A stretch of DNA of 35,446 bases from Thermotoga sp. (lineage in GTDB: Bacteria > Thermotogota > Thermotogae > Thermotogales > Thermotogaceae). Numbering within the stretch: the stretch's first letter is position 1; the number at the start of each line of letters is the position of its first letter. This document shows, piece after piece, positions 1 through 7,725 of this stretch. The notes beneath the pieces are model-generated. The model saw only the letters and a program-made list of their open reading frames with translations, was not told the origin of the DNA and did no database searches. Position numbers and translations under genes: made by a program. The stretch lies in NCBI RefSeq assembly GCF_021162145.1, contig NZ_JAGGZH010000097.1:1-35446 (forward strand), written 5' to 3'.

Positions 1-658
1 ACTGGAGCTCTTCGAGTACATCTTTTTCCAGAAGGGTCTTCTCTTGCATGATCATTTCGGCTTCCAAACCGTAGACTCTGACAACGACGCGATGGTACTT
101 CTTCGGTACAAACCTCAGGATTTCCCTCTCTCGGTCGCACACGAGTTTTAAGGTGGCAGACTGAACCCTACCAGCACTCAGGTTGGATTTGAAATTCCTC
201 CAGAGTACAGGGCTCAGGGAATAACCAACAATCCTGTCCAGTATCCTTCTTGCAAGCTGGGCATGAACTTTGTTCATATCTATCTTTCTGGGATTTTTGA
301 CCGCTTCTTTTATGACTCTGGGAGTGATCTCTGAGAAGACGATCCTGTTTTTCTTTCCAAGGGTGTTCGTGAGCCTGGCCACATGCCACGCAATAGCCTC
401 ACCCTCCCTGTCTATATCGGAGGCAATTAGGATCTCTCCCTCTTTCGAAATGGCCTTGATTCTTTCGACAACCTTTTCCTTCCCTTTTATCACGGTGAAC
501 TGTGGTTCGAAGCCGTTCCTCAAATCAACACCGAATTTGCTCTTCGGAAGGTCCACAATATGTCCCATCGACGCGAAAACCTCATATTCGGATCCCAGGA
601 TTCCCTTTATCGTCTTCGCTTTCGCAGGGGATTCTACTATTATGTACTTCTTACTCAT
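1..658 (-). CDS. topA: DNA topoisomerase I (N-terminal part, runs off the left edge)
   Basis: Type IA topoisomerase that relaxes negative supercoils by passing one strand through a transient break. The 219 visible residues begin MSKKYIIVESPAKAK and contain the Toprim domain: the glutamate in ESPAKA (about residue 9) and the metal-binding ASDIDREGE motif. They continue into domain IV with NLSAGRVQSA. The active-site tyrosine and the C-terminal part lie outside the window. The ATG sits inside the end of the upstream nuclease gene and shares the eight bases ATGAGTAA with it, so translation is probably coupled. Family identification is firm; the gene is incomplete only because the window ends. 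Confidence 0.96.
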   Translation of the reverse strand, partial: MSKKYIIVESPAKAKTIKGILGSEYEVFASMGHIVDLPKSKFGVDLRNGFEPQFTVIKGKEKVVERIKAISKEGEILIASDIDREGEAIAWHVARLTNTLGKKNRIVFSEITPRVIKEAVKNPRKIDMNKVHAQLARRILDRIVGYSLSPVLWRNFKSNLSAGRVQSATLKLVCDREREILRFVPKKYHRVVVRVYGLEAEMIMQEKTLLEKDVLEELQ

Positions 659-1673
659 CCAGTTCTTCACCTCTTATGAATATCCTTCTTTTGAGACTCT
701 TGTCGTACTCTGTCCACGCCTGATCTGAATTGGAATTCTCTATGATCTCAACGAACCTTGCAAGTTTGGAATCGAGGTTCTCTATGTGGTGAACGATCAA
801 TGCTTCTATGGTTTTCGGCACAACGGGAGATCCCCATTCTAGCTCCCCATGGTGAGAAAGAATGATGTGCTCTACCTCCAGCAACTTCTTCTCTGGGATA
901 CCAATTTCCCTTGCCTTTTCTCTCACCATCATGGCACCTATCGATATGTGCCCCTTCAATTCTCCCTCCGTAGTCACATTAATTCCAGATTCTGTCACAA
1001 CGTACTCCTTCACCTTCCCTATATCGTGGAGGAGAGCACCAGTTATGAGAAGGTCACGATCCAGGGGATAATATTTGCTGATTTCCTTACATATCTCTGC
1101 GACCGTAACGCTGTGCTCTAAAAGTCCTCCTATGTAGGCATGGTGAACTCTCATCCCCGCGGGCGACTTGAAAAATTTCGCCGAGAATTCTTTATCGTCC
1201 ACGAAAAACGCCCTCAACAGTCTCTTGTAGTCTCGATCTTTGATCTGATCTATTAACGCCCACAGTTTTTTCTTCATAATCTCGGGATTCTTCTTCGATT
1301 GAGCTACGAACTTCGTGAAGTCGTATTCGCCCTTCTTCAAAGGTCTGATGGCGTTGTAGTCGTTTTCTACGTTTATCTGGACTCTGTTTTCGAAGAAGAC
1401 CACTCTTCCTCTCACTCTGATGACATTTCCTTCTTTCAACCTTTGATCGTTCAGTTCGGCGTTGTACCAGTCAACAGCCCTGACCGCTCCTGTTCGATCT
1501 TCGAGGGTCATTATCAAAAATTTCTTGTTGTCCTTCGTTTCCTGAAGTTTTTTGCTTCGAACTTTCAAAATGATTTCGATGTTGTTGTTGATGTGGTTCT
1601 TGAGGTCCTGAACGAAAAGTCCCTGGCCAAGCAAACTTTTTGGCATCAGATCTCCCAGTTTCAACTTACTCAC
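651..1673 (-). CDS. YhaM-like 3'-5' exoribonuclease (OB-fold plus HD domain)
   Basis: Predicted metal-dependent nuclease of the YhaM/CBF1 type. The 340-residue protein has an N-terminal OB-fold nucleic-acid-binding part (about residues 15-110, with FLIMTLEDRTG and VDWYN) and an HD-superfamily domain with H187 (LLEHSVT), H216-D217 (LLHDIGK), H242 (GHISIG) and H274-H275 (LSHHGELEWGSP), all in the usual order. The reading frame is open further upstream, but I start it at GTG 1673. This has a GAAGGGA ribosome site and overlaps the previous stop by eight bases (GTGAGTAA); the extra 39 upstream residues are not family-like. It lies between a small membrane protein and topA, and probably acts in RNA turnover. 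Confidence 0.9.
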   Translation of the reverse strand: MSKLKLGDLMPKSLLGQGLFVQDLKNHINNNIEIILKVRSKKLQETKDNKKFLIMTLEDRTGAVRAVDWYNAELNDQRLKEGNVIRVRGRVVFFENRVQINVENDYNAIRPLKKGEYDFTKFVAQSKKNPEIMKKKLWALIDQIKDRDYKRLLRAFFVDDKEFSAKFFKSPAGMRVHHAYIGGLLEHSVTVAEICKEISKYYPLDRDLLITGALLHDIGKVKEYVVTESGINVTTEGELKGHISIGAMMVREKAREIGIPEKKLLEVEHIILSHHGELEWGSPVVPKTIEALIVHHIENLDSKLARFVEIIENSNSDQAWTEYDKSLKRRIFIRGEELDE

Positions 1674-2040
1674 TTCCCTTCTCACCAACCAATTTTTCCA
1701 AAAAATCAAAGTCCTCAACAGGATGCGGAAAAACAGCAAACGTTCCATCCTTGAAACGAAAAACGGTAGCCAACCCCTTCTTCTCCACACCCTTCACCGA
1801 AGAGAGGCTGAAGATCTTCTTTCCCAATTTCAACGTGCCCGTATCTTGATCGACTATGATCTCCTTTTTGAAGATGGAAAGTACCCACACACCGAAGATT
1901 ATATCCAAAGTCAGGAAGAGATACCTCAGAAGAGCGAGGAGGGGTTTGTATAAAAGGAAAATTGTGAGGTCGAAGCTCACAACCCATAAGACAAGCAAGA
2001 CGAACTTGTACCAAAACGGTGTTCTGAATCTTATTATCAT
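1666..2040 (-). CDS. Small membrane protein with a C-terminal soluble domain, function unknown
   Basis: I do not recognise the family. The 124-residue protein has two hydrophobic segments (about residues 8-27 and 31-55), then a soluble tail of about 70 residues with alternating beta-like stretches (IIVDQDTGTLKLG, VFRFKDGTFAVFPH). That layout resembles small bacterial proteins with a PH-like domain after two membrane helices, but this is only a shape comparison. The start is uncertain. ATG 2040 has no clear ribosome site; an in-frame TTG at 2055 follows a GGAGG by about 14 bases but lies inside a hairpin. It sits just after rpmB and overlaps the next gene by eight bases. Confidence 0.75.
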   Translation of the reverse strand: MIIRFRTPFWYKFVLLVLWVVSFDLTIFLLYKPLLALLRYLFLTLDIIFGVWVLSIFKKEIIVDQDTGTLKLGKKIFSLSSVKGVEKKGLATVFRFKDGTFAVFPHPVEDFDFLEKLVGEKGSE

Positions 2041-2047
2041 GAACAAC

Positions 2048-2064
2048 GCGGGCAAGGCGCCCGC
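2048..2064 (-). other. GC-rich hairpin directly after the rpmB stop codon
   Basis: On the minus strand GCGGGC-GCCTT-GCCCGC forms a perfect 6-base stem with a 5-base loop, starting at the base after the rpmB TAA. No run of T follows, so it is not a classical intrinsic terminator. It may stabilise the rpmB message, attenuate readthrough, or mask the start of the following gene. Confidence 0.5.
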
Positions 2065-2277
2065 TTACACCTCCGAGACCTGACCCACGTACTTTTTCAC
2101 TTTACCGGCCTTCAAACAGGATGTGCACACTCTCATCCTCTTAACAGTTCCGTCCGGAAGGACAACGCGCACCTTCTGGAGATTCGGTCTAAACCATCTA
2201 CCAGTCTTCTTGTTGGAATGGCTCACGTTATTTCCAGATCTGGGTGCTTTTCCGCACACTTCACACCTTTTTGCCAT
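2065..2277 (-). CDS. rpmB: 50S ribosomal protein L28
   Basis: Structural protein of the large ribosomal subunit. The 70 residues begin [20 protein letters not shown] and carry two cysteine pairs (CEVC near the N-terminus, CTSC near residue 52) typical of the zinc-binding form of L28. The ATG at 2277 has a strong AGGAGGG ribosome site seven bases upstream. A second possible start two codons earlier would lie too close to that site. It is the first gene after a visible promoter, so it may head a transcript that runs through the small membrane protein, the HD nuclease and topA. Confidence 0.97.
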   Translation of the reverse strand: MAKRCEVCGKAPRSGNNVSHSNKKTGRWFRPNLQKVRVVLPDGTVKRMRVCTSCLKAGKVKKYVGQVSEV

Positions 2278-2318
2278 GATCACGCCCTCCTGTGGATTTG
2301 ATTTTTTTTCTCTTCATG

Positions 2319-2327
2319 AGTATACCA
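2319..2327 (-). promoter_or_regulatory. Extended -10 promoter for rpmB
   Basis: In the 53-base gap between smpB and rpmB the minus strand reads TGG-TATACT, an extended -10 element (TGn plus five of six consensus bases), about 40 bases before the rpmB start. No good -35 box is visible, as is usual for extended -10 promoters. The following A-rich stretch forms the leader. Confidence 0.55.
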
Positions 2328-2330
2328 CAG

Positions 2331-2780
2331 TTACCTAGAGTACTTCATGTACTCTCTTATTTTCCTCTCCATTTCTCTTCTTTTTATTGCTTCTCTTTTG
2401 TCGTATTTTTTTCTTCCCCGGGCAACGGCTATCTCCACCTTCGCTATTCCTCTATCGTTGAAGTATATCTTCAGAGGAACGATGGTAATTCCTTCTTCCT
2501 GAACCTTCCCCATGAGTCTTTTGAGCTCCTTCTTGTGAAGAAGTAATTTTCTTGGTCTTTCTGGATCGTGATTGTGTATTCCTCCATGACTGTACGGTGG
2601 AATGTGGAGGTTCAAGAGGTACAGCTCTCCATCCCTGAACCGACAGAAGGAGTCTTTGAAACTGACCGAGCCATTTCTCAGAGATTTTACTTCAGTTCCG
2701 GTGAGGACGATTCCCGCCTCGTACGTCTCCAGAATATCGTAGTCCGTGTAAGCCTTTTTGTTAGTGGCCACCACCTTCAC
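2331..2780 (-). CDS. smpB: SsrA-binding protein SmpB
   Basis: Partner of tmRNA in ribosome rescue; it binds SsrA RNA and delivers it to stalled ribosomes. The 149-residue length and sequence are typical: [12 protein letters not shown] at the start, the [13 protein letters not shown] motif, the central [22 protein letters not shown] segment and a basic C-terminal tail ([10 protein letters not shown]) that fills the decoding site. The start is GTG 2780, one base after the stop of the YraN-like gene, behind a GGGGTGG ribosome site. No tmRNA gene is in the window. The gene is last before the gap with the rpmB promoter. Confidence 0.97.
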   Translation of the reverse strand: MKVVATNKKAYTDYDILETYEAGIVLTGTEVKSLRNGSVSFKDSFCRFRDGELYLLNLHIPPYSHGGIHNHDPERPRKLLLHKKELKRLMGKVQEEGITIVPLKIYFNDRGIAKVEIAVARGRKKYDKREAIKRREMERKIREYMKYSR

Positions 2781-2781
2781 T

Positions 2782-3111
2782 CTACCACCCCAACCATATT
2801 CCTTCCAGATGATCTACTCTCCCGGGAGTTACTCTTATGAAATCCACCCTTATCGGTCCTTCTACATCGTTTTGGATCATGAAGATCCTCGCTGACCTTT
2901 CTATACTCCTAACCTTCCTTCGGTCGATCCTCTCCAGAGGATCCACTCTGCCAGTACCGCTTTTTACCTCTACGAAAACGATTTCCTTTCCATCCCGAGC
3001 TATGATGTCTATCTCTCCGTACCTTGTTCTGTAGTTTCTCTCCAGGATTCTGTAACCTTTCTTTTTCAGAAAATCACAGGCGATGTTTTCTGCCTTTTTC
3101 CAGTCGATCAT
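2782..3111 (-). CDS. YraN-like (UPF0102) endonuclease-fold protein
   Basis: A 109-residue member of the UPF0102/YraN family, which has the restriction-endonuclease-like fold and is thought to act on nucleic acid, although its exact role is unknown. The active-site pattern is intact: GEID (residues 32-35), then EVK (48-50), preceded by RNYRTRYGE and followed by KSGTG. The ATG at 3111 overlaps the gatC stop as ATGA. In many bacteria this gene lies among housekeeping genes, as it does here. Confidence 0.92.
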   Translation of the reverse strand: MIDWKKAENIACDFLKKKGYRILERNYRTRYGEIDIIARDGKEIVFVEVKSGTGRVDPLERIDRRKVRSIERSARIFMIQNDVEGPIRVDFIRVTPGRVDHLEGIWLGW

Positions 3112-3398
3112 CGGTGTATCCCCGGGACCTTTATGTGACTTTCCTTCTCTTCTGGGAAGTTCTTCACTATGAGGTCTCTTCCTTCAAAAAATCTGGGTTC
3201 GTTCGTTCTGAGCTCTGCGTTGTCTTCAATCGGTGTATACATTGGCTCCACGCCCTCCACGTCGACTTCGCTCAAAAGCTCGACATAATCGAGGATCTCC
3301 TGAAAATCCTTCATAAGGCTTTCTCTTTGCTCCTCCGAAAGCTCCAATCTTGCCAGATTTTCAAGATGAAGGACCAAGTCTTTCGTGACCTTTATCAT
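3108..3398 (-). CDS. gatC: Asp-tRNA(Asn)/Glu-tRNA(Gln) amidotransferase subunit C
   Basis: Small stabilising subunit of GatCAB, which converts Glu-tRNA(Gln) and/or Asp-tRNA(Asn) to the amidated forms. The 96 residues show the usual GatC layout: a helical N-terminal half ([17 protein letters not shown], then [15 protein letters not shown]) and an extended C-terminal stretch with [15 protein letters not shown] and a short PGIHR tail. The first 38 bases lie inside the end of csrA, and a GGAGG ribosome site is embedded in csrA codons. gatA and gatB are not nearby, so the subunit genes are split. Confidence 0.94.
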   Translation of the reverse strand: MIKVTKDLVLHLENLARLELSEEQRESLMKDFQEILDYVELLSEVDVEGVEPMYTPIEDNAELRTNEPRFFEGRDLIVKNFPEEKESHIKVPGIHR

Positions 3399-3612
3399 TC
3401 TTCCATACCTCCTTCAGGTCGTCTTTCGAAACACTGGCTGCCCTTATGTTCTCGCTTTTGAGCTCTTCATAGAGCTCTTCCCTCAAAATTTTCACATGTT
3501 CTGGTGCCTCTATTCCGATTTTAACAGAATTTCCTTCGATTTTCAGAACGGTTATTACTATCTCATCACCTATTACGATCTTTTCTCCCACTTTTCTTGT
3601 GAGAACCAGCAT
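3361..3612 (-). CDS. csrA: Carbon storage / flagellar translation regulator CsrA
   Basis: RNA-binding homodimer that blocks ribosome sites containing GGA; in non-enteric bacteria its classic target is flagellin mRNA, with FliW as antagonist. The 83 residues contain the full CsrA core: [16 protein letters not shown], then [22 protein letters not shown], with the conserved RNA-contacting N-terminal LTR and arginine 44 regions. The last ~20 residues extend beyond the core and are variable. It begins four bases after dprA and overlaps gatC by 38 bases. No fliW is visible in the window. Confidence 0.96.
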   Translation of the reverse strand: MLVLTRKVGEKIVIGDEIVITVLKIEGNSVKIGIEAPEHVKILREELYEELKSENIRAASVSKDDLKEVWKNDKGHERLGPSS

Positions 3613-3616
3613 ACTA

Positions 3617-4630
3617 TCACCCCAGTATCCTGTAGGTACCCCAAAAAAACTCCACCAGACCTGCCAGTTCCAGCTCCGAGATCACCTTGAGAACTTCCGA
3701 CACGTCCCATCCCAGTTCCTCCACCAGATCATCCACGGATTTGGGAGAAACCTTCAAAGATTCGTAGACCATCTTCTGCGGCGGATCAAGTGAAAGATCC
3801 TTTTTTGAAGCAAGTCCAAGGTAAAACATCAAATCTTCCTCGCTTGTGAGGGGGCACGCTCCAGATTTAACAAGGTAGTTCGTTCCCTCACTTGTCTTCC
3901 TATCTATGTCACCGGGAACCGCGAACACATCTCTTCCGTTTTCCACAGCGAACTTTGCCGTTATCAACGCACCACTCTTCATAGGAGCTTCGGTGACGAC
4001 AATCACTCTGGAGAGTCCCGCTATGATACGATTCCTCGCCGGGAAGTGATGTTTTCTCGGCCTTGTTCCCATTGGGTACTCACTGACAACACAGCCGCTT
4101 TTCAGTATTCGATTGAACAAAACCTTGTTCAACTTCGGATAGATCACATCCACTCCCGTGCCGAGCACTGCTACGGTTCTTCCACCGTTATCCAGTGCTT
4201 CTCTGTGAGCAACGGAATCTATCCCAAGGGCCATACCGGAGACGATCACGAAACACTCACACAGCAGCTTCACAAAACGCTTGGTGACACTCGTTCCGTA
4301 ACCAGTCGGTCTTCTCGTTCCCACCACTCCCACACAACTTTCTCTGAGAAGACGGTCATCCCCCCGAACAAAGAGTACAGCAGGTGGAAACCTGGTCTTT
4401 CTCAGGGACTCTGGATAAGAGTCATCCCAGAAAGATATCAGCTTCACTCCGTATCTTTCTATAAGAGTTTTCTGTCCTTCAAACTCTTCTTCACTGCACC
4501 TTTCCCGAAATTTTTGTGCCTTCTTCGGATCGGAGTTTTTCAGGAAAGCATCCAACTCAAGTTGGGGCTCCAGCTCTGAAAATCTGAACCCGCCGTGTTG
4601 AACGAGTAAAGCAATCTCAAGAGGCGTCAT
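3617..4630 (-). CDS. dprA: DNA-processing protein DprA
   Basis: Single-stranded DNA-binding protein that loads RecA on incoming DNA in natural transformation. The 337-residue protein has a short helical N-terminal part, the Rossmann-like core ([12 protein letters not shown] near residue 101, [62 protein letters not shown]) and a C-terminal winged-helix-like domain (about residues 275-337). The ATG at 4630 lies inside the rnfB tail, overlapping it by 14 bases. Its position after the Rnf genes looks like operon fusion rather than shared function. The presence of a pilin-like gene upstream at 9864-10145 may be relevant to DNA uptake. Confidence 0.96.
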   Translation of the reverse strand: MTPLEIALLVQHGGFRFSELEPQLELDAFLKNSDPKKAQKFRERCSEEEFEGQKTLIERYGVKLISFWDDSYPESLRKTRFPPAVLFVRGDDRLLRESCVGVVGTRRPTGYGTSVTKRFVKLLCECFVIVSGMALGIDSVAHREALDNGGRTVAVLGTGVDVIYPKLNKVLFNRILKSGCVVSEYPMGTRPRKHHFPARNRIIAGLSRVIVVTEAPMKSGALITAKFAVENGRDVFAVPGDIDRKTSEGTNYLVKSGACPLTSEEDLMFYLGLASKKDLSLDPPQKMVYESLKVSPKSVDDLVEELGWDVSEVLKVISELELAGLVEFFWGTYRILG

Positions 4631-4910
4631 TCTTGTATTCCTCGAGTATCTTCCTTATTTTCTCTTCCACACCCTGAGACCTTCCGGGAAGACATCTGTT
4701 GGGTTCTGCCTGCCCTTTCACGATCGCTTTCGCGTAAGCTTCACAACCAGCAAATCCACAGGCACCACAGTTTATTCCCGGAAGGACCTCCACTATCATC
4801 TTCACCCGGGGATCCTCTTCGACTCTGAACTTCTGCGCGGAATAGGCAAGAAATACCCCAAAGCCGAATCCCAAAACCGCCAGCAACAAGGTTGAGTACA
4901 GAACTTCCAA
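4617..4910 (-). CDS. rnfB: Rnf complex subunit B, short form with one Fe-S domain
   Basis: Electron-entry subunit of the Rnf complex, normally a membrane anchor, a four-cysteine [4Fe-4S] domain and ferredoxin-type cluster domains. Here only the first two parts exist. A membrane helix lies at about residues 4-24, followed by C48, C51, C56 and C73 in the family pattern (GINCGACGFAGC, then NRCLPG). The protein ends at about 97 residues, whereas usual RnfB has roughly 170-330. No ferredoxin motif follows in any frame because dprA begins before the stop. I prefer TTG 4910, six bases after GGAGGTG; GTG 4919 overlaps that ribosome site. Identity rests on sequence plus position after rnfA. Confidence 0.88.
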   Translation of the reverse strand: MEVLYSTLLLAVLGFGFGVFLAYSAQKFRVEEDPRVKMIVEVLPGINCGACGFAGCEAYAKAIVKGQAEPNRCLPGRSQGVEEKIRKILEEYKNDAS

Positions 4911-4923
4911 CTCCGTCACCTCC

Positions 4924-5499
4924 TCACAGTTTCACCATACCCTGGAAACCCATGAACGCCAGAGAAAGAAGACCAGCGGTGATCAGGGCGATAGCAGTTC
5001 CCTTGAAAGATTCTGGAAGGTCATACAGGTCGAGTTTCTCCCTTATACCAGCGAATATCACCAATGCGAGAGCAAAGCCCAACCCGGAACCCAGTGCATG
5101 GAAGACGGCCTCAACAAAAGTAAGCTTCATAAGACTGTTCAAGAGCACCATTCCAAGAATTGCACAGTTCGTGGTGATGAGAGGGAGGAATATCCCCAGG
5201 GCCTCGTATAGATCGGGACTTGTCTTTTTCAAGAAAAGTTCCACAAACTGTACGAAAGAGGCGATGACCAAGATGAAGACGATCGTTCTCAAAAATTCCA
5301 ACCCCGTGGCCATGAGGAGCTTATCCAGGAACCAGCTGATGGCAGCAGAAACCGTCATGACAAAGGTGACTGCGATTCCCATTCCTGTTGCTGTCTCCAG
5401 TCTCTTGGAAACCCCAAGAAAAGGACATATTCCAAGGAATCTAGCGAGAACGAAGTTGTTCACGAAAATAGCAGAAAAGAAGAGCAGAAACACTTTCAT
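4924..5499 (-). CDS. rnfA: Rnf complex integral membrane subunit A
   Basis: Membrane subunit of the ferredoxin:NAD+ oxidoreductase ion pump; RnfA and RnfE form an inverted pair holding a buried [2Fe-2S] cluster. The 191-residue protein has about six membrane helices, with NNFVLARFLGICPFLGVS near the N-terminus (cluster cysteine) and the matching PLITTNCAILG in the second half. It starts ATGA-overlapped with the rnfE stop and is followed by rnfB after 13 bases. Length and motifs are normal. Confidence 0.97.
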   Translation of the reverse strand: MKVFLLFFSAIFVNNFVLARFLGICPFLGVSKRLETATGMGIAVTFVMTVSAAISWFLDKLLMATGLEFLRTIVFILVIASFVQFVELFLKKTSPDLYEALGIFLPLITTNCAILGMVLLNSLMKLTFVEAVFHALGSGLGFALALVIFAGIREKLDLYDLPESFKGTAIALITAGLLSLAFMGFQGMVKL

Positions 5500-6098
5500 T
5501 TCGCTTCACCCCTCTTCTTCCTTCTCAAACCAACATAGGAGAAGAGTGCCGAGAGAAGTCCAAGTGTTATGTAGGCACCAGGCGGTAATATTTCCAAGAA
5601 GATCTTGATTCTCCAGATCTCGTATCCGAAGATAGTTCCATTTCCAAAGAACTCTCTCACACTTCCCAGAAGAACAAGGGAACCTGTGAACCCAAGACCC
5701 ATTCCTAGACCATCGAGGAAAGAGTCAAAAACACCGTGTTTGGAAGCAAAAGCTTCTGCCCTTCCCATGATTATACAGTTGACAACGATGAGGGGGATGA
5801 ACAGTCCCAACGTTTTCCATAGTTCGTAAGCGAAGCCGTGCATGAGAAGATCTATCAGGGTGACAAAGGACGCTATAACGACGATGAAAATGGGAATCCT
5901 GATCTTTTCAGGAACGATCTTTCTTATCAAGGAAACGACCACGTTCGACATGGTGAGAACCGCCGTGGTGGCAAGTCCCATTCCCAGACCGTTAATCGCA
6001 CTTGTGGTGACAGCAAGAGTAGGGCACATTCCAAGAACCTGAACATACGTTGGATTTTCTTTTATGAATCCTTTCGTGAACTCCTTCAGACGACTCAT
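5496..6098 (-). CDS. rnfE: Rnf complex integral membrane subunit E
   Basis: Second member of the RnfA/RnfE membrane pair. The 200 residues include PTYVQVLGMCPTLAVTTSA with one conserved cysteine and FIPLIVVNCIIMGRAEAFAS with the other, matching the positions that bind the membrane [2Fe-2S] cluster. About six helices are predicted, and the tail is basic (LRRKKRGEAK). It overlaps both neighbours by the four bases ATGA, consistent with a fixed stoichiometry of subunits. Confidence 0.97.
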   Translation of the reverse strand: MSRLKEFTKGFIKENPTYVQVLGMCPTLAVTTSAINGLGMGLATTAVLTMSNVVVSLIRKIVPEKIRIPIFIVVIASFVTLIDLLMHGFAYELWKTLGLFIPLIVVNCIIMGRAEAFASKHGVFDSFLDGLGMGLGFTGSLVLLGSVREFFGNGTIFGYEIWRIKIFLEILPPGAYITLGLLSALFSYVGLRRKKRGEAK

Positions 6099-6772
6099 TT
6101 CAGCACCTCCTCGGTCAAATACCTGTACATGAGGTTCAGGGCCGTTACAACCGCCCTCGGTGTGATGGTCGCTCCCGTCATAACATCACTCACCTTCACG
6201 ATTCCTTTCTTTTTCAGCTCCTCCGGTGTCCCTTTCGGGGATCCGGCGTCCTTGTCTACCCTCAGCCCATTCTTCAAACCCTCCGGTGGAATGAGAAAGA
6301 ACCTTCTCTGGACACTTTCTTCACCGATCCTCGCTCCAAGTCCAGGAGTTTCTTGAGAATAATCGATCACCCTGACAGAATTGAGTATAAGACCATTTTT
6401 TGTTTCCAGAAAACAGGCCACGGTAGTCACGTTCCCACCGAAACCGGGTGCGTAACCTGACAGAACGTAAGCCCTTCTCCCGTCCTTTGTTTCGAATTCG
6501 TAAACCGGACCCAGAACAGCTCCCTCCCTGTATTCTTTCAAAACAACCGTCTCTATTCCAGTTTTTTTCACCACTTCTTCGATCGTTTTCTCGTCCACCA
6601 GATATTCACCGGTGATAGGATCCTTCAAAACGAATTTGATGGCGTTCAACTTTGCCGCTCTATCTGCCTCCTGGATCTTTCCCTTCACACCCGTGTACAC
6701 GACTCCGAGAAAGAGACCTGAAATGGCCGTGAAGATCATGAGAATCAGGCCAGTTTTGAGAATGTCCTTCAT
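6095..6772 (-). CDS. rnfG: Rnf complex flavoprotein subunit G
   Basis: Subunit carrying covalently bound FMN on the outer side of the membrane. One N-terminal membrane helix (about residues 5-27) is followed by a soluble FMN-binding domain with the ETPGLGARIGEE motif. The attachment motif T199-G-A-T202 lies within DVMTGATITPRAVV, where the second threonine carries the flavin phosphate. The 225-residue length is normal. It is ATGA-overlapped with rnfD upstream and rnfE downstream. FMN transfer needs an ApbE-type flavin transferase, which is not in the window. Confidence 0.97.
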   Translation of the reverse strand: MKDILKTGLILMIFTAISGLFLGVVYTGVKGKIQEADRAAKLNAIKFVLKDPITGEYLVDEKTIEEVVKKTGIETVVLKEYREGAVLGPVYEFETKDGRRAYVLSGYAPGFGGNVTTVACFLETKNGLILNSVRVIDYSQETPGLGARIGEESVQRRFFLIPPEGLKNGLRVDKDAGSPKGTPEELKKKGIVKVSDVMTGATITPRAVVTALNLMYRYLTEEVLK

Positions 6773-7725
6773 TCTTTCACCTCACCGAAGATACGAGGTC
6801 TGGTGTACCTGTCTATCAGAGGAACCAGTGCGTTCATGAAAAGAATGGAAAACGAAACACCCTCTGGATAGGCTCCGAAAAGTCTTATTGCCATGGTGAG
6901 AACGCCACATCCTACGCCGAAGATCACCTGACCTTTTGTGGTAACCGGGCTTGTCACCATGTCGGTGGCCATGAAGAGTGCGCCAAGCATAAGGCCACCG
7001 CTGAGAAGATGAAAGAGAGGATCACCGAATCTCGGATTCACCAAATAAGCTATGGAAGAGAACAGAAAAACAGTTCCTATGTAGGAAACGGGAATGAATA
7101 TCTTCACTCTCCTTCTCAGAAGAAGATAGAAGAATCCCACGATGAGAAGAAGGGCACTCGTTTCACCGAGGGACCCTCCCACGTTACCTATGAACAGATC
7201 CCAGTAGGAAGTGATCACGCCGTGCTCTTTGAACAGAGCAAGAGGGGTAGCCGCCGTCATCACGTCCGCTGGCGATTTCCAAAATCCCGCGCCGGGCACG
7301 ACCCAAGTGGTCATGTAGGTGGGAAAGGAGATGAGGAGAAAGGCCCTTCCAACGAGTGCTGGGTTGAACACGTTCTGGCCAAGCCCTCCAAACGCGTGCT
7401 TTCCCAGTCCCAGTGCAAAAACAAGTCCTATTAGAAAAGCCCAGAAGGGAAGCCTTGTGCTCACATTCATCGCAAGAAGTAAACCTGTAACTGCTCCACT
7501 TCCATCGGGCACGAAGTTCTTCACACCCCTCAGATACCTCATAACAAACACGTCGAAGAGCTCTCCAATCACTGCTCCCGAAACACAGAGAAAGAGAGCG
7601 TACCATCCAAAGAAATAGGCAGCTCCAATGACTGCGGGTGAGAGGGCAATGAGAACGTCCAGCATGATTTTTCTCACATCGTCCTCTTCTCGAAGATGGG
7701 GTGCATAGGCACTTGTCAGCTTCAT
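6769..7725 (-). CDS. rnfD: Rnf complex membrane flavoprotein subunit D
   Basis: Polytopic subunit that binds FMN covalently and helps conduct the coupling ion. The 318-residue protein has about eight or nine helices with the family signatures NVFNPALVGRAFL (around residue 118), GETSALLLIVG and ATDMVTSP. The probable FMN-threonine is T160 in MTAATPLA (T157-A-A-T160); the usual motif reads S/T-G-A-T, so alanine replaces glycine. The gene overlaps rnfC and rnfG by four bases each. Identity is clear. Confidence 0.97.
   Translation of the reverse strand: MKLTSAYAPHLREEDDVRKIMLDVLIALSPAVIGAAYFFGWYALFLCVSGAVIGELFDVFVMRYLRGVKNFVPDGSGAVTGLLLAMNVSTRLPFWAFLIGLVFALGLGKHAFGGLGQNVFNPALVGRAFLLISFPTYMTTWVVPGAGFWKSPADVMTAATPLALFKEHGVITSYWDLFIGNVGGSLGETSALLLIVGFFYLLLRRRVKIFIPVSYIGTVFLFSSIAYLVNPRFGDPLFHLLSGGLMLGALFMATDMVTSPVTTKGQVIFGVGCGVLTMAIRLFGAYPEGVSFSILFMNALVPLIDRYTRPRIFGEVKE

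Noticed and set aside
1674-1790. N-terminal extension of the HD nuclease to 1790
   Set aside because: Arg/Trp/Phe-rich residues from another frame of the upstream gene; GTG 1673 restores the family start.
4892-5608. Plus-strand open frame of 238 codons opposite rnfA/rnfE
   Set aside because: Shadow of membrane-protein codons; no plausible start signal or family.
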